A stretch of DNA of 64,000 bases from Solirubrobacter deserti (GTDB lineage Bacteria; Actinomycetota; Thermoleophilia; Solirubrobacterales; Solirubrobacteraceae): contig NZ_QPKJ02000010.1 in assembly GCF_003344625.1 (NCBI RefSeq), positions 62,001 to 126,000 of the forward strand, given 5' to 3'. Positions 26,728 through 35,891 of the stretch are shown here, one piece after another (position 1 is the first letter of the stretch; each line of letters opens with the position of its first letter). A program made the position numbers and the translations under genes. The notes beneath the pieces are model-generated. The model was given only the letters and a program-made list of their open reading frames with translations, ran no database searches and was not told the DNA's origin.

Positions 26728-28090
26728 AAAGCGGGGGGTCTCGGGGGGCGGCAGCCCCCCGGCGGTTTACGCCGCGATCGACCTGGGCGCCTCGAGCGGC
26801 CGCGTGGTCTGCGGCCACTTCGACGGCTCGCTCGTCGAGCTCGAGGACATCCACCGGTTCCCGAATCGCCCCGTCCGACTGCCGGACGGGCTGCGCTGGA
26901 ACCTGCTGCACCTGTTCACCGAGGCGGTGTGCGCGCTGCGGGGCCGCCGCTTCGCCGGCGTCGGCATCGACACCTGGGGCGTCGACTACGCGCTGCTCGA
27001 CGAGCGCGACCGCGTGCTCGGCCTGCCCTTCCACTACCGCGACGAGCGCACCGACGGCGCCCAGCGTGTGGAGGGTTACGAGATCACCGGCATCCAGCAC
27101 ATGCCGATCAACACCGTCTATCAGCTGCTCGCGGACGACCGAGTGAGCGCGGCTTCGCGGATCGCGCTCGTGCCGGACCTGCTCGCCTACTGGCTGAGCG
27201 GCGAGCTGGCCAACGAGCGCACCAACGCCTCCACCACCGGTCTGCTGGACGCGCGCACGGGGGAGTGGGCACACCCGCTGATCGAGCGGCTCGGCCTGCC
27301 GGCGCGCCCGTTCGGCGCGCTCGTGGAGCCGGGCACGCTGCTCGGCCCCGCGCTCGACCATCACGACGTGGACGCGCCCGTGTACACGGTGGCCTCGCAC
27401 GACACCGCGTCGGCGTACGTCGCCGCGCCTTTACGGGACGAGCACTCGGCGATCCTGAGCTCCGGCACCTGGTCGCTGCTCGGCCTCGAGCTCCCCGGTC
27501 CGGTGTTCAGCGACGACGCGCTCACCAACGAGCGCGGCGTCGACGGCACCATCCGCCTGCTCAAGAACGTGATGGGTTTGTGGCTCGAGCAGGAGTGCGC
27601 GCGCGTGTGGGGAGCCGACTTCCCGTCGCTGCAGCGCGCCGCCCGCGAGGTCAAGACCGAGGTTCCGGTGTTCGACCCCGACGACGAGCGCTTCCTGCAC
27701 GGCGGCGACATGCCGGCGCTGATCGCCGAGGTGATCGGCCGGGACGATCTCACCCGCGGCGAGCTCGTGCGCTCGATCTACGTGTCGCTCGCGTGCAAGT
27801 ACAAGGTCGTGCTGGAGCGCCTGGAGGCCGCGTCCGGCCGCAGCGTCCGCACCATCCACGTGATCGGGGGCGGCGCCCGCAACGAGCTGCTGTGCCAGCT
27901 GACCGCCGACATGACCGGGCGCGAGGTGCTCGCCGGCCCGGTGGAGGCGACCGCGCTCGGCAACGTGCTCGTGCAGGCCCGTGCCGCCGGCGAGCTCGGC
28001 TCGCTGGCCGACATGCGCGCCGTGTCCGCGGCCTCCTTCGTCCCCGCCCACTACGAGCCTTCCACGTCCAAGGAATCCCTCCATGCTTGA
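26720..28090 (+). CDS. rhaB: L-rhamnulokinase
   Basis: A 456-residue FGGY sugar kinase that phosphorylates L-rhamnulose to L-rhamnulose 1-phosphate. ATP/sugar-binding motifs are [13 protein letters not shown] near the start, [23 protein letters not shown] and, late, [18 protein letters not shown] with [14 protein letters not shown] at 26720 is the only start available, overlapping the end of rhaM, so translation is probably coupled. A strong G/C hairpin covers codons 8-14 (VSGGGSPPA). The stop overlaps rhaI by 8 bp. Slightly shorter than the enterobacterial enzyme. Confidence 0.95.
   Translation: MTEKRGVSGGGSPPAVYAAIDLGASSGRVVCGHFDGSLVELEDIHRFPNRPVRLPDGLRWNLLHLFTEAVCALRGRRFAGVGIDTWGVDYALLDERDRVLGLPFHYRDERTDGAQRVEGYEITGIQHMPINTVYQLLADDRVSAASRIALVPDLLAYWLSGELANERTNASTTGLLDARTGEWAHPLIERLGLPARPFGALVEPGTLLGPALDHHDVDAPVYTVASHDTASAYVAAPLRDEHSAILSSGTWSLLGLELPGPVFSDDALTNERGVDGTIRLLKNVMGLWLEQECARVWGADFPSLQRAAREVKTEVPVFDPDDERFLHGGDMPALIAEVIGRDDLTRGELVRSIYVSLACKYKVVLERLEAASGRSVRTIHVIGGGARNELLCQLTADMTGREVLAGPVEATALGNVLVQARAAGELGSLADMRAVSAASFVPAHYEPSTSKESLHA
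26742..26761 (+). promoter_or_regulatory. Very stable hairpin at the 5' end of rhaB
   Basis: C followed by GGGGGGC (26742-26749) pairs with GCCCCCC followed by G (26754-26761) around the 4-nt loop GGCA. It begins 22 nt after the rhaB start codon and follows another G6 run (26733-26738). It could slow ribosomes arriving from rhaM, restrict independent initiation of rhaB, or mark an mRNA processing/attenuation point. Confidence 0.55.
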
Positions 28091-29207
28091 TCTGTCCAAG
28101 CTCGTCATCGAGACACCCTCCTGGGGCTACGCGGACTCGGGCACGCGCTTCGGCGTCTTCCCGCAGCCGGGTCGCCCGCGTGACACGTTCGAGAAGCTCG
28201 ACGACGCCGCCGAGGTGCACCGCCTGACGGGCACGGCGCCGAAGGTCGCGCTGCACTTCCCATGGGACGCCGTGGACGACTACGACGAGCTGCGCGGCGC
28301 GATCGAGTCCCGCGGGCTGCAGGTCGGAGCGGTCAACCCGAACCTCTTCCAGGACCCCGACTACAAGCTCGGCTCGGTCACGCACCCGGACCCGGCCGTG
28401 CGCGAGAAGGCCGTCGCGCACATGCTCGAATGCGTGGACATCGCGACCGCGCTGGGCGCTTCGGCCCAGTCCCTGTGGCTCGCGGACGGCACGAACTACC
28501 CGGGCCAGGACGACCTGCGCGAGCGGCGCCGGCGCATGCTCGACTGCCTCGGGCGCGTGTACGAGGCGATGCCGGCCGAGCAGGAGCTGCTGGTCGAGTA
28601 CAAATTCTTCGAGCCCGCCTTCTACGCCACCGACCTGGCCGACTGGGGCTCCTCGCTGCTGACGTGCCTCAAGCTCGGCGAGCGCGCGAAGGTGCTGGTC
28701 GACCTCGGTCACCACGCGCAGGGCACCAACATCGAGCAGATCGTCGCCTTCCTGGCCGATGAGGGCCGCCTGGGCGGCTTCCACTTCAACAACCGCAAGT
28801 ACGCCGACGATGACCTGATCGTCGGCTCGGTGAACCCCTTCGAGCTGTTCCTGATCTTCGTCGAGCTGACGGCCTCGGACGAGCTGCCGCGCCTGACGAT
28901 CGACCAGTCGCACAACGTGGAGGCGAAGGTCGAGGCGATGACGCTGAGCGTCGTCAACCTGCAGGAGGCCTACGCCAAAGCGCTGCTCGTCGACCGCGCG
29001 GCGCTGACCGAGTGCCAGCGCGCCGCCGACGTGCTCGGCGGCCACGAGGTCCTGCTCGACGCCTTCAACACCGACGTCCGTCCCGCGTGCGCCGAGGCGC
29101 GCGTCGCAGTGGGTGGCGCCGAGAACCCGATCCGCGCCCTCCGGGAGTCCGGCTACGCCGCCCGGATGGCCTCCGAACGTGAGACAGAGCAGGAGCTGAC
29201 TCGATGA
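28083..29207 (+). CDS. rhaI: L-rhamnose isomerase, RhaI (xylose-isomerase-like) type
   Basis: A 374-residue TIM-barrel metalloenzyme converting L-rhamnose to L-rhamnulose. It is of the Pseudomonas/rhizobial RhaI form, not enterobacterial RhaA. Recognisable stretches are [75 protein letters not shown] and [17 protein letters not shown]; the acidic and histidine residues in these would hold the metal ions. It overlaps rhaB by 8 bp and rhaEW by 4 bp (ATGA), consistent with stoichiometric production. Confidence 0.95.
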   Translation: MLDLSKLVIETPSWGYADSGTRFGVFPQPGRPRDTFEKLDDAAEVHRLTGTAPKVALHFPWDAVDDYDELRGAIESRGLQVGAVNPNLFQDPDYKLGSVTHPDPAVREKAVAHMLECVDIATALGASAQSLWLADGTNYPGQDDLRERRRRMLDCLGRVYEAMPAEQELLVEYKFFEPAFYATDLADWGSSLLTCLKLGERAKVLVDLGHHAQGTNIEQIVAFLADEGRLGGFHFNNRKYADDDLIVGSVNPFELFLIFVELTASDELPRLTIDQSHNVEAKVEAMTLSVVNLQEAYAKALLVDRAALTECQRAADVLGGHEVLLDAFNTDVRPACAEARVAVGGAENPIRALRESGYAARMASERETEQELTR

Positions 29208-31246
29208 GCACCGTCACCCCGATCATTGATTCTGTAGAGGACCTGTGGCCAGCCGACGGCGGCCCCGGCGATGCGCTCGGCGAGCTGGTGCTCGCGTCGC
29301 ACCTGCTCGGCGCCAACCGGGCCGTGTCCAACTTCGGCGGCGGCAACACGTCCGCCAAGGGCACGACGGTCGACCACACCGGGCGCGAGATCAACGCCAT
29401 GTGGGTCAAGGGCTCGGGCTCCGACCTCGCGACGATGGGGCCGGAGCACTTCACGGGCCTCAAGCTCGACGAGGTGCTGCCGTTGCTGGAGCGCGACGAG
29501 ATGAGCGACGAGGACATGGTCGCCTACCTCGCGCAGTGCCAGCTGGACCCGAAGATGCCGCGCGCGTCGATCGAGACGCTGCTGCACGCGTTCGTCCCGG
29601 CGCCGCACGTGCACCACACGCACCCGGACGGCATCAACGTGCTCGCGGGCACCGCGGACGGCGAGCGGCTGATCCACGAGTGCTTCGGCGACGAGGCGGC
29701 GTGGATCCCCTATATCCGCCCGGGCTTCACGCTCTCCAAGCAGGTCGGGCTCGCCGTGCGGGAGAACCCGAACCTCAAGCTCGTCGTGCTGGCCAAGCAC
29801 GGCCTGATCGTCTGGGGCGAGAGCGCCGAGGAGGCGTACCGCAAGACGATCGAGGTCATCAACCAGGCCGTCGCGTTCGTCAACGCCAAGACGGGCGACA
29901 CGCCGCGCTTCGGCGGGCGCAAGCTCGAGCCGGCCGGGTCGCTGACCGAGTTGCTGCCCGCGATCCGCGGCGCGGTGTCCTCCGAGCGCGCGAAGGTGCT
30001 CACGGTCGACACGTCCGAGCGCGTGATGGAGTTCGTCTGCTCCCAGCAGGCTGAGCGGCTGGTCAAGGTCGGCGCGCCGTGTCCCGACCACCTGGTGCAC
30101 ACCAAGCGCCTGCCGCTGTGGATCTCGCGCGAGAACGCCACGCCGGAGAAGATCGCCGAGCTGGCCGAGCAGTACCGGGCCGACTACCGCGCGTACTTCG
30201 AGTCCTTCGCGGGTGAGGGCGACGTGCCCGGCGACCCCGACCCGCGTGTGGTGCTCGTCGAGGGCATGGGCCTGGTCTCCACCGGCACCACGACCAAGCT
30301 CTCGAAGATCTCGCGTGACCTCTACCACCGCGCGATCGAGGTGATCGCGGGCGCCGAGGCGCTGGGTCAGTTCGTCTCGCTCGACGCCGGCGAGTCGTTC
30401 GCGATCGAGTACTGGCCGCTCGAGCTCTACAAGCTCGCCCAGGCGCCGGCGCCGGGTGAGCTGCAGGGCAAGGTCGCGCTGGTGACGGGCGGCGCGGGCG
30501 GCATCGGCCGCGCGATCATCGACTCGCTGGCGTCGGCCGGCGCGTGCGTGGTCGCGTTCGACCTCGACGGCGAGGGCGCGACCGAGGCGGTCTCGGAGTA
30601 CGGCGACCGCGGCCTGGCGGTCGCGGGCGACGTCACATCCGAGGAGGCGGTCGCGGGCGCGTTCCGCGCCGCGGTCGAGGCCTTCGGCGGCGTCGACATC
30701 GTCGTCTCCAACGCGGGCATCGCGTCGTCGGCCGCGCTCGAGGAGACCACGCTGGCCGAGTGGAACCGCAACCACGCGATCCTCTCCACGGGCTACTTCC
30801 TCGTCTCGCGCGAGGCCTTCAAGGTGCTGCGCGCGCAGGACAACGGCGGCTCGGTCGTCTTCGTCGCCTCCAAGAACGCCGTCGTCGCGGGCAAGAACGC
30901 CGCGGCGTACTCCTCGGCTAAGGCCGCCGAGCTCCACCTCGCGCGGTGCTTGGCCGAGGAAGGCGGCTCCGCCGGCATCCGGGTCAACACGGTCAACCCG
31001 GACGCCGTCCTGCAGGGCTCGAAGATCTGGGGCTCGTCGTGGCGCGAGGAGCGCGCCGCGGCCTACAACCTGGACCCGGAGCAGCTCGACGAGCACTACC
31101 GCCAGCGCAACACGCTCAAGGTCAGCATCTACCCGGGCGACATCGCCGAGGCGGTGCTGCACTTCGCGTCCGAGCGCCGCTCGGGCAAGAGCACGGGCAA
31201 CATGCTCAACGTCGACGGGGGCGTGCCCGCGGCCTACGCCCGCTAG
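29204..31246 (+). CDS. rhaEW: Bifunctional rhamnulose-1-phosphate aldolase / lactaldehyde dehydrogenase
   Basis: A 680-residue two-domain enzyme. Residues about 1-415 are a class II aldolase ([11 protein letters not shown] phosphate loop, zinc ligands in HVHHTHPDG and KHGLIVWG) that splits rhamnulose 1-phosphate into DHAP and L-lactaldehyde. Residues about 425-680 are a short-chain dehydrogenase ([12 protein letters not shown] cofactor loop, VSNAGIASS, catalytic YSSAK) that oxidises lactaldehyde to lactate. The same fusion is known from Bacillus subtilis RhaEW. It ends the rhamnose operon, converging with DeoR copy 3. Lactate would be passed to LutABC, encoded 0.8 kb away. Confidence 0.95.
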   Translation: MSTVTPIIDSVEDLWPADGGPGDALGELVLASHLLGANRAVSNFGGGNTSAKGTTVDHTGREINAMWVKGSGSDLATMGPEHFTGLKLDEVLPLLERDEMSDEDMVAYLAQCQLDPKMPRASIETLLHAFVPAPHVHHTHPDGINVLAGTADGERLIHECFGDEAAWIPYIRPGFTLSKQVGLAVRENPNLKLVVLAKHGLIVWGESAEEAYRKTIEVINQAVAFVNAKTGDTPRFGGRKLEPAGSLTELLPAIRGAVSSERAKVLTVDTSERVMEFVCSQQAERLVKVGAPCPDHLVHTKRLPLWISRENATPEKIAELAEQYRADYRAYFESFAGEGDVPGDPDPRVVLVEGMGLVSTGTTTKLSKISRDLYHRAIEVIAGAEALGQFVSLDAGESFAIEYWPLELYKLAQAPAPGELQGKVALVTGGAGGIGRAIIDSLASAGACVVAFDLDGEGATEAVSEYGDRGLAVAGDVTSEEAVAGAFRAAVEAFGGVDIVVSNAGIASSAALEETTLAEWNRNHAILSTGYFLVSREAFKVLRAQDNGGSVVFVASKNAVVAGKNAAAYSSAKAAELHLARCLAEEGGSAGIRVNTVNPDAVLQGSKIWGSSWREERAAAYNLDPEQLDEHYRQRNTLKVSIYPGDIAEAVLHFASERRSGKSTGNMLNVDGGVPAAYAR

Positions 31247-32040
31247 CCCACGACTTGGAGCTTGACGCCGGTCGCCCGCAGCGGTTCCAGCGCGGCGGCC
31301 GGCGCCCCGTAGGCGAGCACGCTCGAGACCTCGGTCACCCGGGCGATCGCGTTCTGCCCGCGGGCGCCGAGCTTCGAGTCGTCGAGCAGCAGCACGGATT
31401 CCTCGGATTGCGCGATCATGGCCCGCTTGACCTCCGCCTCCAGCTCGTCCGCGTCGGTCATCACGCCGTCGCGCGTCACGCCCTTGACCGACAGGAACAT
31501 GCGGTCGGCGAAGTGCCCGAGCACCGTGTGCACGGCGTACGGGCCGACGTACGAGCGGGTGAGCTGCCGGAGCGTGCCGCCGATGCCGATCAGCTGCACG
31601 TTCGGCGTCTCGCTGTTGGCGATGACCTCGGCGACGGGTAGCGAGTTGGTGATGACCGTGACGCCCAGGCCCTCGTCGACGATCCGGCGCGCGACGAAGT
31701 ACGCCGTCGAGCTGGAGTCGAGGAAGATCGTCTCGCGCGCGGAGAGCATCTGCACCGCTTCCTCGGCGAGGTTGGTCTTGGCTTCGGTCGCGACCTCGAC
31801 GCGCTTGGCGAACGAGTCCTCCTGCGCGGAGATCGAGGGCAGGACGGCACCGCCGTGCGTGCGCCGCGCGATGCCCTGGCGCTCGAGCTCCGCGAGGTCG
31901 CGGCGCGCCGTCATCGGGGACACGCCGAAGCGGCTTTCGACCTCCGTCACGCTGATGGCCCCGATGTCGCGCAGCAGTTCCGCGATGGCGGACCGGCGCG
32001 CCATGGCCAGCATCGGACGGTCTGAGCGGCTGCGGTTGAT
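31243..32040 (-). CDS. DeoR-family transcriptional regulator, copy 3 (possible AUC start)
   Basis: About 265 residues. HTH FGVSPMTARRDLAELERQG, RTHGGAVLPS, and effector-domain LDSSSTAYFVARR and VITNSLPVAE are all present. It is divergent from lutABC and overlaps the end of rhaEW by 3 bp, so it may control lactate oxidation, the rhamnose operon or both. The strongest ribosome site is AAAGGAG (32053-32047), and exactly 6 nt later stands ATC (32040) in frame. ATG codons at 32013 and 32004 (253-256 residues) have no ribosome site close by. I prefer the ATC start but the ATGs remain possible. Confidence 0.85.
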   Translation of the reverse strand: MNRSRSDRPMLAMARRSAIAELLRDIGAISVTEVESRFGVSPMTARRDLAELERQGIARRTHGGAVLPSISAQEDSFAKRVEVATEAKTNLAEEAVQMLSARETIFLDSSSTAYFVARRIVDEGLGVTVITNSLPVAEVIANSETPNVQLIGIGGTLRQLTRSYVGPYAVHTVLGHFADRMFLSVKGVTRDGVMTDADELEAEVKRAMIAQSEESVLLLDDSKLGARGQNAIARVTEVSSVLAYGAPAAALEPLRATGVKLQVVG

Positions 32041-32082
32041 CTCGGGCTCCTTTGTGTTCGTTGTTGCGCAGAGACGGTACCG

Positions 32083-32763
32083 ATGAAGGTCGCGCTTTTC
32101 ATCACCTGCTTCAACGACACGCTGTTCCCCGGGGCCGGGAAGGCGGTCGTGCGGTTGCTGGAGCGCCTCGGCTGCCAGGTCGAATTCCCCTTCGAACAGA
32201 CGTGCTGCGGCCAAATGCACGTCAACTCGGGCTACGCGCACGAGGCCGGCGGGCTGCACGAGCGATTTGTCCGCGTGTTCGACGAATTCGAGGCGGTCGT
32301 CTCGCCGTCGGCATCCTGCGTCGCTCACGTGCGTGAGCGAATTCCGTCGATCGGGCCGCGCGTGTTCGAGTTGACCGAGTTCTTGATCGATGAGCTGGGC
32401 GTGGTCGACGTGGGCGCGTCGTTCCCGCACCGGGTGACGTTCCACCCGACGTGCCACTCGCTGCGGCTGCTGCACGTGGGGGACCGGCCGCTGCGGCTGC
32501 TGCGCGAGGTGCGCGGCATCGACCTCGTCGAGCTCGACGGTGCGCGGGAGTGCTGCGGCTTCGGCGGGACGTTCGCGGTCAAGAACGCGGACACGTCGAT
32601 GGCGATGCTCTCCGACAAGGTCCGTCACGTCCTCGACACGCGCGCGGAGGTGTGCACTTCGGCGGATACTTCGTGCCTGATGCACATCGGAGGCGCGTTG
32701 TCGCGGGGCCGGACCGGCGTCCGCACCATGCACATCGCCGAGATCCTGGCGGCGCAGGAATGA
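32083..32763 (+). CDS. lutA: Lactate utilisation protein A, Fe-S subunit
   Basis: A 226-residue soluble protein with two cysteine-rich CCG domains: TCCGQMHVNSGY near residue 40 and ECCGFGGTFAVK near 155, plus HPTCHSLR and SADTSCLMHIGG. LutA works with LutB and LutC to oxidise L-lactate to pyruvate, a flavin-free route known from Bacillus subtilis. It is first in a three-gene operon with 4-bp and 17-bp overlaps, transcribed away from a DeoR gene with only 42 bp between. The context shows it consumes lactate made from rhamnose. Confidence 0.93.
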   Translation: MKVALFITCFNDTLFPGAGKAVVRLLERLGCQVEFPFEQTCCGQMHVNSGYAHEAGGLHERFVRVFDEFEAVVSPSASCVAHVRERIPSIGPRVFELTEFLIDELGVVDVGASFPHRVTFHPTCHSLRLLHVGDRPLRLLREVRGIDLVELDGARECCGFGGTFAVKNADTSMAMLSDKVRHVLDTRAEVCTSADTSCLMHIGGALSRGRTGVRTMHIAEILAAQE

Positions 32764-34133
32764 GTTTTCAGAGCGCCGCGAAGGTGACGTTGCGCGACGC
32801 CCAGCTGCGGCGCAACGTGGGCAAGGCGACCGGGTTGATCCGGGCCAAGCGCGAGCGGGCGGTGGCCGAGCTACCCGACTGGGAGGCGCTGCGCGACGCC
32901 GGCGAGGCGATCAAGGCGCGCACGATGGCGACGCTGCCCGAGCAGCTGGAGCGGCTCGAGGCGGCCGTGACCGCCGCGGGCGGCACCGTGCACTGGGCGC
33001 GCGACGGGGCTGAGGCGAACGCGATCGTCGCCTCGATCGCCAAGCAGCACGGCGCCGACGAGGTCATAAAGGTCAAGTCGCTGGCGACGGACGAGATCGG
33101 CATGAACGAGGCGCTGGAGGCCGAGGGCATCCACGCGCTGGAGACCGACCTGGCCGAGCTGATCGTCCAGCTCGATCCCGAGGACAAGCAGTCGCACATC
33201 CTCGTGCCCGCGATCCACCGCAACCGGGCCGAGATCCGCGCGCTGTTCGAGCGCACCATCGCTCAGGGACAGACGCTGGGCTACGAGGCGAGCGCGATCG
33301 CCGAGGCCGCGCGGCTGCACCTGCGGCACAAGTTCCTGACCGTGCCGGTGGCGGTGTCGGGCGCGAACTTCGCGGTCGCCGAGACGGGCACGGTCGGCGT
33401 GGTCGAGTCCGAGGGCAACGGGCGCATGTGCCTGACGCTGCCCCGCGTCCTGGTCACGCTGATGGGCATCGAGAAGGTGCTGCCGGCGTGGCAGGACCTC
33501 GAGGTCTTCCTGCAGCTGCTGCCGCGGTCCTCGACCGCCGAGCGCATGAACCCGTACACGTCGCTGTGGACGGGCGTGCGGGAGGGCGACGGGCCGCAGG
33601 AGTTCCACCTCGTGCTGCTGGACGGTGGGCGCTCGCAGGTGCTCGCGGACGAGGTCGGGCGCGCCGCGCTGCACTGCATCCGCTGCTCGGCCTGCCTGAA
33701 CGTGTGCCCGGTCTACGAGCGCGTCGGCGGTCAGGCCTACGAGTCCGTCTATCCCGGCCCGATCGGCGCGATCCTGACGCCGCAGCTACGCGGGCTGGGG
33801 GAGGCGCCGTCGCTGCCGTGGGCGTCCTCGCTGTGCGGTGCGTGCTACGAGGTGTGCCCGGTCAAGATCGACATCCCGTCGATCCTGATCCACCTGCGCG
33901 GGCGCGTCGTGCGCGAGGAGAAGTCCTCGCTGACGCCGGAGGCGCTGGCGATGAAGGGCATGGCCGCCGCGTTCGCGACGCGCCGGCGCTACGAGGCGGC
34001 GCAGCGGCTCGCGCGGCTGGGCCGCGGGCCGCTCGCGAAGGCGGCGCTACCGGGGTGGACCGCGATGCGCGACCTGCCGGAGCCGCCCAAGGAGACGTTC
34101 CGCGACTGGTGGAGGCGTGAGCGCGAAAGCTGA
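32760..34133 (+). CDS. lutB: Lactate utilisation protein B, ferredoxin-like Fe-S subunit
   Basis: A 457-residue electron-transfer subunit. The long N-terminal DUF162/LUD part contains VKSLATDEIGMNEALE and GANFAVAETGTVGVVESEGNGR (in parts: GANFAVAETGTVG and VVESEGNGR). Two 4Fe-4S binding sites follow: CIRCSACLNVCPVY (about 306-319) and CGACYEVCPVKID (about 360-372). ATG at 32760 overlaps the lutA stop (ATGA). A longer open frame upstream is shadow of lutA. Length and layout match LutB. Confidence 0.95.
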   Translation: MSFQSAAKVTLRDAQLRRNVGKATGLIRAKRERAVAELPDWEALRDAGEAIKARTMATLPEQLERLEAAVTAAGGTVHWARDGAEANAIVASIAKQHGADEVIKVKSLATDEIGMNEALEAEGIHALETDLAELIVQLDPEDKQSHILVPAIHRNRAEIRALFERTIAQGQTLGYEASAIAEAARLHLRHKFLTVPVAVSGANFAVAETGTVGVVESEGNGRMCLTLPRVLVTLMGIEKVLPAWQDLEVFLQLLPRSSTAERMNPYTSLWTGVREGDGPQEFHLVLLDGGRSQVLADEVGRAALHCIRCSACLNVCPVYERVGGQAYESVYPGPIGAILTPQLRGLGEAPSLPWASSLCGACYEVCPVKIDIPSILIHLRGRVVREEKSSLTPEALAMKGMAAAFATRRRYEAAQRLARLGRGPLAKAALPGWTAMRDLPEPPKETFRDWWRRERES

Positions 34134-34722
34134 AATCCTCGCGCGGGTGCGCTCGGCCCTCGGGCCGTCGCCGGTCGTGCCGGACGTGCCGCGCGCGTAC
34201 CGGGCGGCGGGGTCGATCGGCTCCGAGGGCGTCGTCGACCGCTTCTGCGAGACGGTGGCCGAGTACCGGGCGACCGTGCACCGGACCGACGACGTCGCCG
34301 CGACCGTGCGCGCCATCCTGGGCGAGGGCAAGCGAATCGGCGTGCCGGCGGGGTTCCAGGACGTCGGGTTGCCGGTGATCGAGGACCACGGTCTGTCCGT
34401 GCCCGAGCTGGACACGCTCGACGCCGTCGTCACCGGCAGCGCGCTGGCGATCGCCGACACCGGCACGATCGTGCTCGTCTCGGGGGAGGCGTCCGGCCGG
34501 CGCGCGCTCACGCTCGTGCCCGACATTCACGTCTGCATCGTGCGCGCCGAGTCGGTGGTCGCCTCGGTGCCGGACGCGATCGCCGCACTCGGCCCGGACG
34601 CGCCGGTCACGTTCGTCTCCGGCCCGTCAGCCACGTCCGACATCGAGCTCGACCGCGTCGAGGGCGTGCACGGTCCGCGGCAGCTTCACGTGATCGTGCT
34701 CGAGGCCACGCGCCGCGCGTAG
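34117..34722 (+). CDS. lutC: Lactate utilisation protein C
   Basis: A 201-residue LUD-domain protein that completes the LutABC lactate oxidation complex. The motifs TGSALAIADTGTIVLVSGEA and GRRALTLVPDIHVC match the LUD family active region seen also in LutB. GTG at 34117 lies 17 bp inside lutB. The 3' end overlaps the convergent MFS gene by 37 bp, so the two transcripts are complementary there. Confidence 0.93.
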   Translation: MSAKAEILARVRSALGPSPVVPDVPRAYRAAGSIGSEGVVDRFCETVAEYRATVHRTDDVAATVRAILGEGKRIGVPAGFQDVGLPVIEDHGLSVPELDTLDAVVTGSALAIADTGTIVLVSGEASGRRALTLVPDIHVCIVRAESVVASVPDAIAALGPDAPVTFVSGPSATSDIELDRVEGVHGPRQLHVIVLEATRRA

Positions 34723-35891
34723 GCCAAGCCGACGAGCGCGCTGGCGGTCAGGAACGCGATCAGCGTCCACGCGACGCCGTGGAAGCCGGCCTCCAGGAAG
34801 TGCGGCAGGATCAGGCTCCACCCGCCGAGCGCGATCCGCACGACCGCGAACATCAGGCCCAGCGCGGTGGCGCGCAGCAGCGTCGGAAACGCCTCGGCGC
34901 TCCACAGCTGGAAGAACTGCTGCTGGCCGAAGCCGCCGCACAGGCCGCTGATGAGGACGTAGAGGATCGCGATGCCGGTGGTCAGCTCCAGCAGCGCCAG
35001 CAGCACGACGGCGGCGATCTGCATGGTCGCGGCGGTGGCGAACAGCGGCGTGCGGCGGCCGCGGTCGGCGCGGGGCATGAAGACGAAGTAGACCGACAAC
35101 CCGCCGAGCACGAACAGGAACGCGTTGAGCGCGACGCTCGCGGCCTGCGTCTGCGAGCCGATCGTGCGCAGGATGTACGGGAGGTAGAAGCCGCTCGTGC
35201 CCGCGTGGAGGTTCCACAGGCCGTACATCGCGGTCAGCATCACGAGCGGCGCGAGAAACGGGCGCTTGAGGAGCTGCTTGAAGCTCGCGAGCGTGATGTG
35301 CGCGTGCGAGGCCTGCCGCTCCCACAGCGGCGACTCCACGAGCGTGCGTCGGAAGAACCAGACGGCGAGCGAGAGCACGAGCAGGTGCGCGAAGATCAAT
35401 CGCACGCCGCGCAGGCCGGCGTCGGCGAGCGCGAGGCCCATGAGGAGCACGACGAGCGGGCCGGTGAGCCACATGATCTGCGCCGTCGCGCCGTGTCTTC
35501 CGTGCTGGCCCTTCGGCGCGGCCTCGGCGATCAGCGTCCAGCTCGCGGGGACGTCGATGCCGACCGCCAGGCCGGTGAAGACGTAGCCGAACACGAGCAT
35601 CCATGGCTCGGTCGCGAAGATGATGCACAGCAGGCCGAACGCGTACAGCAGCAGGTCCCACTGGTACACCCGGCGGCGGCCGAGCTTGTCGCACAGCCAG
35701 CCGCCGGCGAGCGCGCCGACACCGGCCGAGATCGCGTTCGAGCTGAACGCGCCGATCAGCCCGACGAGCGTCGTCCCGAAGCCGAAGTGCTCGGTCCACA
35801 GCGGCAGCGCGACCGCGCCCGCGACAATCGACCCCGCGTCGAGGTAGCTCGCCGAGCCCGCGAGCAGCGTCGTGCGCCACGGGCTGCTCAC
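34686..35891 (-). CDS. MFS transporter paralogous to the one at 2056
   Basis: A 401-residue, 12-helix carrier. It has GGWLCDKLGRRRVYQWD (loop 2), VPASWTLIAEAAPK, and matches the first MFS protein along its length. GTG at 35891 overlaps the stop of LAL regulator copy 3 (GTGA), so regulator and carrier are one transcript. A MalT-like activator co-transcribed with a carrier next to a GH78 gene suggests uptake of a sugar released by the rhamnosidases. The symported ion and substrate are unknown. The 3' end overlaps lutC by 37 bp. Confidence 0.88.
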   Translation of the reverse strand: MSSPWRTTLLAGSASYLDAGSIVAGAVALPLWTEHFGFGTTLVGLIGAFSSNAISAGVGALAGGWLCDKLGRRRVYQWDLLLYAFGLLCIIFATEPWMLVFGYVFTGLAVGIDVPASWTLIAEAAPKGQHGRHGATAQIMWLTGPLVVLLMGLALADAGLRGVRLIFAHLLVLSLAVWFFRRTLVESPLWERQASHAHITLASFKQLLKRPFLAPLVMLTAMYGLWNLHAGTSGFYLPYILRTIGSQTQAASVALNAFLFVLGGLSVYFVFMPRADRGRRTPLFATAATMQIAAVVLLALLELTTGIAILYVLISGLCGGFGQQQFFQLWSAEAFPTLLRATALGLMFAVVRIALGGWSLILPHFLEAGFHGVAWTLIAFLTASALVGLAYARRVASSTIT

